DNA from: Gymnothorax reevesii
Taxonomy: Eukaryota > Chordata > Actinopteri > Anguilliformes > Muraenidae
Direction: 5' to 3'
DNA: 64,000 nucleotides
Assembly (NCBI GenBank): GCA_029721435.1
Contig: CM056577.1
Coordinates: 117,054,219-117,118,218 of the forward strand
Made by a program: the position numbers and the translations under genes. Below, piece after piece: positions 26,701-38,700 of this stretch (positions within the stretch are counted from its first letter, which is position 1; each line of letters starts with the position of its first letter). A model generated the notes under the pieces. That model was not told the origin of the DNA. It did not search any database and worked only from the letters and a program-made list of their open reading frames with translations.

Positions 26701-29700
26701 ACGATCCACCACAGAGTGAGAGCCATGACCAGCAGCCAGGAAAGGAGCAGCGAGACGCGGGCGCGCTGCAGCGGCGCGGGGGACAGCTGGCACTCGCTAG
26801 CCTCCCCAAGCATGGCCACCGACACCTTCTGGGGACGCCCCTCGTCCTCTTCCTGCCTCCAGGGAGCCGGCCGCGTCACTCCCTCTTCCCGCGGGTGTGC
26901 GGCGCCTCTCTCCGGCTGCGAGAGGCGGCAGGAAACCAGGACGAGAGAAACAGAGATCCGTAAACGTGGGCGAGACAGAGTACGCTCAGCGAGAGGGGGT
27001 GGGGGTAGGACGGGAGGGGGTGCTAGCAAAGGTGGAAAACAGGGTGGGTTATTCAACTATTCACCTGCCAGTTAACTCTGACTCGAAAATACCTCTGCAG
27101 ACAGCCCTGAATGAAAGACATCAGAACTGGCCTATCGAACGTAATCCAGAAAGGGCTGATATGGGCGCAGGCTTTCATCCCATCCAAGCACTTACACATC
27201 TGATACTGTTAATCAAGCTCTTCATCAAAGACTGTTGGGGCCGATTAGTTGTATCAGGTGCGTAACTGATCCGTTGGAATGAAAGCCTGCACCAACACTG
27301 GCTCTTTCTAGATAATGTTGAATAGCCCTACTTGAGAAGATAAAGCTCCGTCGAAGACTGAAATTAGTCTCATGCACAGAATTTCTATTCAAATAATCCA
27401 TGGAAAAGCTGATTCAATGATACTGGCCCTTATCCGCGAAAGTGGAGCACAAACACAGGTGAAAACAGCTGAATATTTCTAAATGGCCAATCCATATACA
27501 GCGCCTTCCATAATTATTGGCACCCCTGGTTAAGATGTGTTCTTTAGCTTCTGATAAATTCAGTTTTTTTCTACATAATATAGAACCACAATGAAAAAAA
27601 GAGGAAAATCCAACCTTTAATTCAAGTGAATTTATTCAGTGGGAAAAAAATCCAACATTAAGATATAATTCTTTTTCATCAAATCATGTGTGCCACAATT
27701 ATTAGCACCCCTGATGTTAATACTTTGTACAACCCCCTTTTGCCAACAAAACAGCACCTAATCATCTCCTATAATGTTTCACAAGATGGGAGAATACAGA
27801 AAGGGATCTTCGACCATTCCTCTTAGCACAATCTCTCTAAATCATCCAGCGACCTGGGTCCTCTCCTCTTCAGCTCACTCCACAGGTTTTCAATGAGGTT
27901 GAGGTCTGGGTACTGAGTTGGCCATGGGAGGAGCTTGATTTTGTGTCTGATGAACCATTTCTGTGTAGATTTGGCCACATTTAGGGTCATTATCTTGCTG
28001 AAAGACCCAGTGACGACCCATCTTCAGCTCTCGGGCAGAGGCCACCAGATTTTGATTCAAAATGTCCTGGTATTTCAAAGCGTTCATGATGCCATGCACC
28101 CTAACAAGGTTCCCAGGGCCTCTGGAAGAGAAACAGGCCCACAGCATCACCGATCCTCCCCCATACTTCGCAGTGGGCATGAGGTGCTTTTCTGCATACT
28201 CATCTTTTGTGTTCCGCCAGACCCACTTAGAGTGTTTGTTTCCAAAAATCTCTATCTTGGTCTCATCTGACCAAAGCACACGGTCCCAGTTGAAGTCCCA
28301 GTACCGCTTAGTGAACTCCAGACGTCTGCGTTTAATGATTGTCAGTGAGAAAAGATTTTTTTTGTGCATGCCTCCCAGACAGCTTGTTGGCATGTAGGTA
28401 GCACCAGATGGTTGTTTTGGAGACTTTGTGACCCCAAGATGCGACCATTTGTTGCAATTCGTTAACATTGAGCTTTAGAGAACTTTTTATTTCTCTTACC
28501 ATACTCCTCACTGTGCGTGGTGGCAAAATAACCTTGTGTCCTTGTCCAGGCTTGTTTACCACTGTTCCAGTTGTTTTAAACTTCTTAATGATTCCTCTGA
28601 CAGGAATATGGGCAGGTGCAGGCGAGTGGCTATTTTCTTGTAGCCATTGCCTGACTTGTGAAGGTCGACACACATCTGCCTTACTTGAATGGTGTGTTCC
28701 TTTGTGCTTCCCATGTTGAAGAGTGGATAAGATAAATGGCCTCTATGTCACGTCATATTTATACCCCAGGGAAACAGGAAGTGATGATTTACTAATTAAA
28801 TGTTCCTAGATACTCTGATCAACTTTGTAAACTACTGTAGAAATGACAGAAATACTTCAATTACATTTAATTCCTAGGAATTGTTAGGGGTACCAATAAT
28901 TGTGGAACAGGTGATTTATGAAAATAATTTTCTTAGTCAGGGATTTTTTTCCCTTAAAATTCACTTGAGTTGAAGGTTACATTTTTCGACAATTTTCAGT
29001 GTGAGAGTATGCTTCTGCAAAAAAAAATTGAATTTATTTTAAGGCTTTTAACACATCTTAACCAGGGATGGCAATAATTATGGACGGCGTTATATATATA
29101 TATATATATATTTATTTATTTATTCCTCAGACAAACACTAATTTTGGACTGAAGTTATTGGCCTCTTTCTTCCTAGCTAGTGGTTGCTGTATGGGTCGAA
29201 TTGATAGAAACATTTCAATATAGAAAGACCTACAGCCTTCCTTCCACCTTGTTTTCCCCATTTTGCGGTTTAGCTGTGACTCGCGTCAGCACAGGCAGCG
29301 GTCAGCGCTATATGGGCTGCAGCCAAACTTTGCGTGCTTCCTCGCATTCAAAGCCTCAAAGCTCGATGGCGCAGCAGCCAACGCTAAGGTCCAGTCAGGC
29401 GAAATCCCTGAAGAGGCAGTGCTGGACTCTCAGCTCTTTCCCAGTTCAACTGAGTTTGCAATTACTATGATACATCATTGATCGTGTGCCCAGGTCCACA
29501 GTCACAACAGAGGCACTAATTAGCTTGCTTGAGACATTTCTGCCACCAGAGGGAGACACCATAATAAAATGGTGAGCAAGAGAGGCCAAGCCACTTTCCG
29601 CTAATCTCTTGATAATGATGCTGTTCTCCGAAAGTTATACCTATTCAAGGCCATGCAAACTAAATGTCCTCATTGTGGACGTAAAACCTTAAGCAAAATA

Positions 29701-32700
29701 TTGCACACAGAGTCCGCGGTGAATGAAATGATCACCGTCAGAGTGAGGCGACAACAGCCACAGTGAAGTAGGCAGAAATAAGCGAGTGTCCACTGGTGAA
29801 CTACTGAGTGATACAAAATGGTGGTCACAGTGAACCGAGTTGTAATGAAAGACGGTGGTGGCAAACCTCGCTGTCAAAGAGATGGAATGGATGAGCTAAT
29901 GGTTACAAATGCCAAAAATATAAAACTCTGTGAATGTAATCCTTATTGTATTGTTTTTTTGTTTTATTTTTTTTTTTATTTATTTTTTTTATTTATTTAT
30001 TTTTTTTGTTTTTTGTGGGTGTGTGTTTTGTTGGGTGATGGTAGGAGGATTCATACTTAATTATATAACTGATTAAATTAATAAAGTTGTCCTCCAAAGT
30101 GGGGGGGTGGTGGCGGGATAGAAAAAAAAAAAAAAAAAACCGCGCTGTCAGAAATGAAATTAACACGGTGTAACTTTTCAGCGGACTCCCTAGGGTGAGC
30201 TGGACAGACAGCAGCACACTGCCAGAGGCAGACGAGAGGTGGATGGAGGAAGGGGGGGGGGTGGAGAGAATACCTATAAATGTTGGGGTAGGAGAGTGAA
30301 AAGTGACAGATGGAGACACTTGCGAGGAGGAGAAAGGTGGAAAATGTACCCAGAGGCGCAGAAGGAGAATTTGAGCCCCGTCTCTCTGACAGGAAGCGGA
30401 TCCATGTGCCACAGAGACATATGAACACATAGCGCAGTGCTAATGGACTCCCACTGTTTACATTACGAGCAATGCTGAAGCAAACTGTCAAGGCTTAAAA
30501 TAGCTATAAGCGCAGCTATCAGTTCTAATAGCAGCTACTTCTCACGCCATTGGAAAAGAGCAATGTTAGCTAAATAAAGACTGGCTGTGTAGAACAGAGG
30601 AACTTCTTCATGCATTGTGCAGGCACTGCACTTGAACCACAATTCTCTAAAAAAAACAGTCATCTCTGAGACTTCAGCAAAAAATTGGAAGTCCAATTAG
30701 CTGGAGGAGCAGTAGAATGACGAGGATATTTACAGTACACCACAAATCTCAGCCTGCTATAGCCTGAAGGACAGTCTACTACTGCCCAATGCTGGTGACG
30801 TACAAATGCATTATTTAACAACTCTAGAACTCCTAAAGCAACTCTCAACTGTATACGCCCGCAGCATTTGTTCATCATTACACTGTTTGTTATCATTAAC
30901 TTTATCATGTTGGTCTAGCTGATTCGTTTTGCTAATTTGTAGCCTAACTGCAGGAAGTAAACACATACATTTTAATGAACCTCATTGTAGGCATACAAGT
31001 GACAGAATGCCGGTGGCTTTTTAATTTCATGGACGTTCTCCAACTGTCTTTTTCCTGACCCACGCACCAAAACAAACACAAACTTCAGAGGAAAGAGAAG
31101 CAACCAATTAATATACTTGCTTGTATTTTTTGGGAGAAAATCTCTATGAAATGCCTCGGACAGGAAATTGCCAAAAAAAAAGCAGCAGAATCTGAGGGGG
31201 GAAAGATGCTTAATTATAGAACCCACCTACATTTTTACAAAGACACGCCTCTCCGGAGTATTCAAACGCAAAGACTGGCCAGTCACCCAAGCGCCTGGAA
31301 GGGCCAGCTGTTCAGCACAAGGATTGAATTCTAGCTTTTGAACAGATGGCCAATCCAAGCTGGGATGGGGTGCGGGGTGGGTGTGTGTCTTTGCAACAAT
31401 GTAGGTGGGTTCCACAATAACCAGGGAAAGAATGGATGGAGCAGAGGGAAAGAGACAGTCCACCTCCAGCAAAGCAGAGGTGAGACTTAAAGAAGGAAGG
31501 ATGAGACTGTCAGAAGGAGAAGCCTTCATCCCTCTCTTCTTCTTTTTTATGATTGATGCATCACTCCTGCGGCCTCTTCCTGGGGAGAGATTAGCCATGC
31601 TGTTTACATCAATCACAGCCTCAGCTGGACGCTGCCGACGCTCGGTCCAATGGGGAGGAAGGAGGGCAGAGGAAGGGTGGGACAGAGGGGTCCAATAGGG
31701 GAGTTGAGACATGGAGAAAAAAGGGAGGGGCCATATGAAGGCAGGGAATGGGTGGGCGGAATCAGATGGAGGGGAGGCCACTGATAGGGCGGGGACGTAA
31801 ATGAGGATTAGACAGGAAGCGACAAGGTGAGGTACAGAGCAGAATTTAGCTCTTGTCATCACAATGCCTGATGACGCCGCCAAAGCCAAAGCCAAAGCCA
31901 CGCCCTCCTTTTCTCTATCACTCGTAAAGACACGCCCTGGTGCTCCTCAACCGAGGCATTCAGAGCACCGTTACCTCTCAAACACCACCGACCTTTCTGT
32001 GTGTGGACATACAGGTGCGTGTCTTCACCTGCATAGACACACAAACACACACACACAGTCTTTTCAGCTGCCTTTGCTTAACCCTCTCCTTTTCACGCAA
32101 GACGTAGGCAGTTTCATAACAGCACACAAAAAAAAATGACAAAAGCGAGCAGCAGAGATACAGAGAATGAGACACAGGAACAGGAAGAGGACTGATATGG
32201 CAGGAGGACAGATGCAGGAAGAGGACAGATGCAGGAAGAATACCTGTATAGGAAGAAGACATTTACAGGAAGAGGAAGATTCTGGAAGCCAGATACATGA
32301 AGTGAATAGATACAGGAAGACAGATACACGAGGAAGACGACAGATGCAGGAAGAATATTGATACAGCGAAAGGACCGATACTGGAGGAAGAGATAAAGGA
32401 AAACAGAGTAAGAACTAAGTTACCAGAAGAAGACAGACACAGACACAGAACACATACAGGAGGAAGAAATAATGTAGATATTGCAAGGAGGTGGAAACAT
32501 ACATACATAAGTACAGAAAGATAAAGGTAAAAGTCTGATAAGAAAAGATAAAGCCTCTTCTATACACGGCCCAGCTCAGGGACCGAGCAACAAATTACAC
32601 CAACTACACGCACTGTTAGACAATGGGGACAGAAGGTGTTTAGAAAATGTGTGTTAAGCTCACCAGCAGAATTGGCACTCTGAGCTTTGCTCTGTTCCCA

Positions 32701-35700
32701 TGAGATATGTCAAAGAGATTTCCACAAAACTGTTCCGTAGTCCAATAAGTTTTCATGGGACACAGTGCTGTCACATTCAAAAGCCCGATACGCAAGAGGG
32801 GCATAACCAGACACTTTGAGCAGGCCCATGCCGATTGTTCTGGGCCAAAAACCTCTTCCCAACCCATACCGCCAGAACTGTCAGCAACAGAGATCCAGGC
32901 AAGGCTGAGTTTTTCTTTCCAACAGAACGAAGAAAAAGGCAGTGTGATTTCGTGACTTAGGGGTCCGTACATCTAAAGTACACTGACGGCTGAATTCCAT
33001 TTCATTTCTTCTTTCATAGTGGTTTGGAAAACACCAATATACCTCCCACCGTATCAACGTCTTTCAGACAGACAGACAGACAGACAGACAGCAAATAAAC
33101 TGCTCCTAGCAAAAATATGCTTTGGTTCATGTTAATCCTTGACAAAGTGACTGCAAGCCATTGCAGGCCGAGGCAACACCATCCATACGCCACCAATCAC
33201 GGCTACATTCAGTTCCCTTCCACAAGGCCCGCTTTTCATTAATGCACTTTTATAAATGCCAGCTCAGAAAAGAACAGTGGTCCCATTTGTCTTTGTCAGA
33301 ATGAAAGGCTTCCATTAAAATCAATATGGGTAAGTGCAAACTCTCTCCTTTGATTCTTCATTCTGCACAGAGTGTCTAAGCTCCTCCATTCAACTCATAT
33401 GAACCTTCTTAAAGGCATTTCTAATGATGCTATTTTGAGATGCTTATGAACTCTGAAAGATTGTAATTTTGACCCAAATGCGTCAGGAGAAAAGAAACAG
33501 ACAAAAACAATAATTAGAAATAATCCTTTTATTTGTGATAAAAGATGTCCCATCGAGAGTGCTAGAGAAGTTTATACTAACAACACAATTAGTTCCACGC
33601 CTATTATCACTCGCTTACTGAGGCGAAAAATGTAACTATGGCCATTGGAGGGAACAACAAAATCAACCGCAGCACCTCACACAGTGAAGTAGGAGTCTGA
33701 GCGAAGCTGGAGTTACAAGCCATTCAAAAGCAGCTAAATATACCACCGGTGTCGTACTGACTCTGGCTGATGCAGCCATGGGATCAGGAAGTCAAGAGAG
33801 GAACAATAAAAATGTTTTAATGTGAGTTCAGGGATATGTAAAGCAGTCTGGATGCCGACTCATCGTTTTTATGTGCCGTTGGCCAAATAAGAGAAACAGA
33901 GACGCATTGCCAACTAGACACAATGAAACAGCGGGAATTCTGGCAACAAAAAAGCCATCTTGGCTCCAGCTGGGCAGCAGGTGGTTTATAGTGTTGTGTA
34001 GTATCTACTAGAATGAAAAATGGAAGCCATTGTATGCTAAAACGCTCAAAATATCTACGTATACAAACAAGGAGCCAAGCCCCCTGATCTTTGGCAAATA
34101 ATTATAGGCATTCAGAGATTACAATACAACTTGTTTTTCTTCATGTTTCCGACAGTGAAGGGATTACAGCGAGTAAGAACTCAAATTTTATGGTGCTTTG
34201 CCTGAAATACAGCACCTCCTATGGCAGGGCATCCTTATCGAAGCTTCCCATCATTGACCTGTCTCTTGGTCTTCAGCAAACTTCCCTGAAGCAACACGCA
34301 AGTTCAGAAATCAAGCACTAACCAGGTCAAGTCCTTCCTTCCAGACTCATTTACTTTAGAATTCATATATATGTTTAAAAAAGAAACATTTTTTTTTTTG
34401 GGCAACTTACATAAGGAAAGCCATTTCATGTGGATTACAGCTGCCTCAAGACTTACCCCCAGCCCTCATTCCCTGCCCCTGCCCCGACTCACCCCGCCGC
34501 CCCCTGGCTGCAGCTGCCCGTTGATGGTGGCGGTGCGGAAGGGCGAGTTGGTGGACAGGCGTTTGTCCCATTCGCTAGGTCGCGGCTCGGGCACCGCCTC
34601 CATGAAGCTCCTCTTCAGCTCGCTGATACTAGAATGGTGCCTCATGATACCCTCCTGGGTCCGATCCAAATCCTTGGAATCAAGACAGGAAAAGGGGGGT
34701 AATAATGATAGCAATGAAAAATGGACGGGAGCAGTAAAGAGGATGAGTAGTGAAGAGGGACTGACAAAAAAGAACACCATCAGCGCTATTTGGATAATTG
34801 CCTTCAGCCCAGACTGAAGACAGCAGCAGTGCAATCCTGTCTTCAGACATAATTACTGCAGGACATCAAGAACTACAGTAAACAATGTTCAATGTTCCCT
34901 GCAGGCTACGCAAATAGCAGCACTGAAAACACGGTGGGCTCTTTCCAAACACAAATTTTTCCCTGCATTCCTTTCTTCTCTGCACCTGATTCAGAAATCG
35001 ATTGAGGTCCAGCGTCACTATGACGACAACCAATTTGTGAAATGAGCTGGGAAAACAAAATAGTTAACTTTAAAGTTACTTCAAAATAATGGTTCAGGAA
35101 CAATAGCGACCAACCCCATCCCTTGCAGTTTAAAATAACTGACGTGACTTTGACAAGAGGTTAGGAGAAAGACCACAAGCAATCAAGAATGTTCCATTGC
35201 ACAAATTTATATTGCTTTGACCCCCCCCCATCCGTTCTTCTTCAACTGAATTTTCATCCTTGTCTCCTGATGGGTGGAGAAAAGACAAAGACGATGAAAA
35301 GCTGGGAAGTGTGAAAAATAAGTGATTGGAGTGAGCCATGCCTCTTGAGCTCAAGCCTAACTAGCGTATGTGGTAATGCTAACAAGTTCCTGTAGAGGAC
35401 ATGAGGGGGTGTTATAAAACGGGTGCTTCCCATCCTTAAATGTGATCGGCTGAGCCGCGTTTCATGCCGGTATAAAATCACTGTAACCCACTGTATTCTG
35501 AGGCAGACCGCAGCACAAAATATCCCTGCCGCGCAACCACAGCACTCGGCGCTGAACTGACTCATTAGGTGACGTTTGTTTCAAGACTTTTAGCTTGCTA
35601 GTTCAATGTTAGCGAAGTTTAGCCTTTTAACCTGCTATCCAGTTGGCTATCTATCTAGCTAGCTATTGCATTACAGAGTTTGATATCATTTTAGCTTGCT

Positions 35701-38700
35701 AGCTATGTTGCTAACGAGCTGGCTGTTTCAATATTACCAATAAATTGATGATTTTTTATGTTGTGTGTTTATTTTACGGGCGATGGGTAGGGTATCCACA
35801 TCCATTGTAGTGAACGCAAGCTAGTTGACAAGCTGGCTAGCAAACTAATGCACAATTAAACATATTTTCCTGGACACCGGCAAGTGTGGGGGACAAAAGT
35901 CAATCTTTTTCCCTACTCTCAATATTGGATGTAATGATACGGCTGATCGGCGCGAGTTGAGAACAAGGAAACTCCAAAACCGAAACAGCGTAAAATTATT
36001 TAACGGGGCCTTCGGGAGACCGAAGGAGACATTACAAATGGCCTGCTTTCATAGTATATCTATATTAATGAGCCCAAATCGCCTGATGTAACATAATGAC
36101 GCTAGATGAAAAAGCAATCTTAGCATCTCAATTTTACTGTTGCATTATTACGAATAAATTGATTATTTTTCTTTTTTGTTCATTTAATGGGCTATATGTA
36201 GGGTAACTGTTTTATAAAAGCAATAAGCCCCTTGAAGCAGAGGGTTACAGTGATTTTATAACGGCGGAGGGGCACTAAGTTATAAAATCACTGTGACCCC
36301 ATGCTTCTCGGGACTTATGCCTTTAATATATAACACCCCAATGTTTGGAAGACATTCTAAAGTACATCCCATTGAGAAGAAGGCAAAAACATAATCACAT
36401 GCAGTCCCAAAATAAATGTACAAGATGAAGGAGGAATAAAGATGTCTTAGAAAGCCATTGCTACCTCTGCCACGACTCAGGAAGAATAATGCTGTTAATT
36501 CCCCCAGGAGGGTTCATTGGGTCACAGAAAATTGCATTAATGCAACTTGTGTGAATTAGGGCCCATCTGTTAAATCACACAGTTAAAGACTAGCACACGG
36601 ACAAACTAAAGGTCAACAATAATCACACAGGCCAAAGCGGGAGTACAGAGGGGAATTAATGGCATATTCGAGGTGTGCAGCACCCCAGGGCAGGTGGTGA
36701 GAGGGTTCATTTGGCAGCACAAGCTACACTAATCCCCCCTCTCAGATGGATATGCGGTATATGGTATATAGTAGTTGTTAACTCAGAGATAATGATTTCA
36801 AGGTTGGAAACCAACAGACCAGTTAACGTTGACCCGCTGCTGGAGCCGAAAACAACCTTGTAAAACGGAGGAAATTTTGCTCTGCAGAAGAGTCTGCGAT
36901 GAACCCTTGAGGGGGATGTAAGTTTCAAGTCGTGAAAAAGACACACAAATGTCTCTCCGTGAAAAACTGTGATGACATGAAGACACCATACATTTCTAAA
37001 TTGTATGATTCGGCATCACAAATCAAAGAATAAAATCAGCCGAAACCTCTGACGCACATGTGATATATCCAGATAAACACAATGAAACATCACTAAAGGG
37101 AAGACAGGCCAAGACTTGAGGATATAGCAGCACAAACTCAGGATGAGATTGAAATGACAGATGACTCTCGAGCAAGACAGAGGAGAGCCTCCAGCAAGCA
37201 CACAGCATGCAACAGCAGTGCGGAAAAAGCAACGTGTCACAAGTCCTACAAACCTCCAACATTAAATTGCTGTGTCTTATATAAATGGTATCCCCCTCAG
37301 TTTTCTTAGATTTTTTCTGTGAACAAAAAGAAAGATTAAAAAGAGAACGAGTAAGGGTTTAATTTTATGGTGGGAACTGCAGTCAATCTGTCATTGATAC
37401 CTAGCCTGGAATCCATCCATATCGAGCTTCGGTCGCTCCCAACGGTCACTTGCTGATATGTCTGGCCTCAGTCAGTAGGCCAGCGTTTGACTTGCAAATA
37501 TTTGCACAAAATCCATGCGAGATCTGTGATTGGCTCCCAGTCGCAAGGTGCCCCGCCCCTTTAGACAGACTTAAAAATAAATAAAATACCACAGTTCTGC
37601 ATTCAATGGAAGTCCCGCCTCCCAGCTCGTGTTTATACAAGTATTCATCTGAGTATCAGCAGAGTCTCTGGGCAATGAATGAGTCGGGAGGCAGGAATTC
37701 TGTTGAATGTGCGAGTTTACTTGAAGCATAACTGTGGTATTTTATTATTTTTAGCGAAAAATAAACGCGTTTCTAGAGCTCTGAGGATACAAGTGGACAA
37801 AGCAGACTTGGATTATACTGGACGATACGTTGGACGAGGGTTTGAAAGTTTGTCAATGGCGTTTTGTGGAGTTTTCCCATTGCTACTTGGTGACCCCATT
37901 TGCTTCCAGGAAAAAAGGAATTTGGATAATATTTCAAAACTCTCCAGTGGCCATTAAGTTGTGCCGGGTGAAGAACAACTTTGTCCGTTCTAATGGTGAA
38001 TAATTGATATCCAAATTATAGTTTTTGGGTGGAGTATCACTTTAATCTAGCTGATGCAATCATGCCCTTTGAGCAATAGCTACTGCCAATTATAGTGAAA
38101 TACGTTATTTAATTTGAATATTATTTAATTTAGCCTTTATCATACTGGGGAATCCCACTGAAATAAACGAAATGCGATATGGCCAAACATTATCCAGCTC
38201 AAAACCTAACAACCACTCCAAGAGTGAAGGTAAGCAAGCCACAATCTAATTTTTAAGCTCATGTCAAATAACACTCACGAATGCCATTGCTGGCCTGCTA
38301 ACTCATATTCGTAATGCTGAATACAGCCGTTAGCTGTGTTGTAAAATGCCTGATGTAGCAAAAGGAAAAATACACGCAACATGCAGATATGTGATAGATA
38401 CTTGTATATCCCAACGCTTAATTGCTCACCTGCTTAGCAACCACTTCTGACAACAAGATGCGACGAATAACCCGGTCAGCATTCATCCTGCAAATGGCTC
38501 AAATTGGTGGTTCTCGGCAAAAGGTCACCCAATCAGCCAAGACCAGAAAACATGAATATTCATATATTCACTTCATTAGTGACGTAAGGGCTAAACGCTG
38601 GCTATACGACTGAGGCCTGACTAATATCAGTCAGTGACCGTTGGGAGTGACCAGCTCTTGACATGTATGGCTTCCAGGCTAATTAATACCTACTCCAGCC

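Noticed and set aside
30078..30491. Overlapping 137- and 145-codon minus-strand frames
   Set aside because: Low-complexity Ser/Pro/Phe translation of T-rich and GGA-rich intron; no motif or splice fit.
31227..31901. 224-codon minus-strand frame starting with an Ala-Leu rich stretch
   Set aside because: Composition is intronic (CT-rich), there is no recognisable domain, and no splice context links it to epb41. It is probably chance.
34371..34834. Frames on both strands over exon 13
   Set aside because: Only the minus-strand part between the splice sites matches 4.1R; the rest is shadow or intron.
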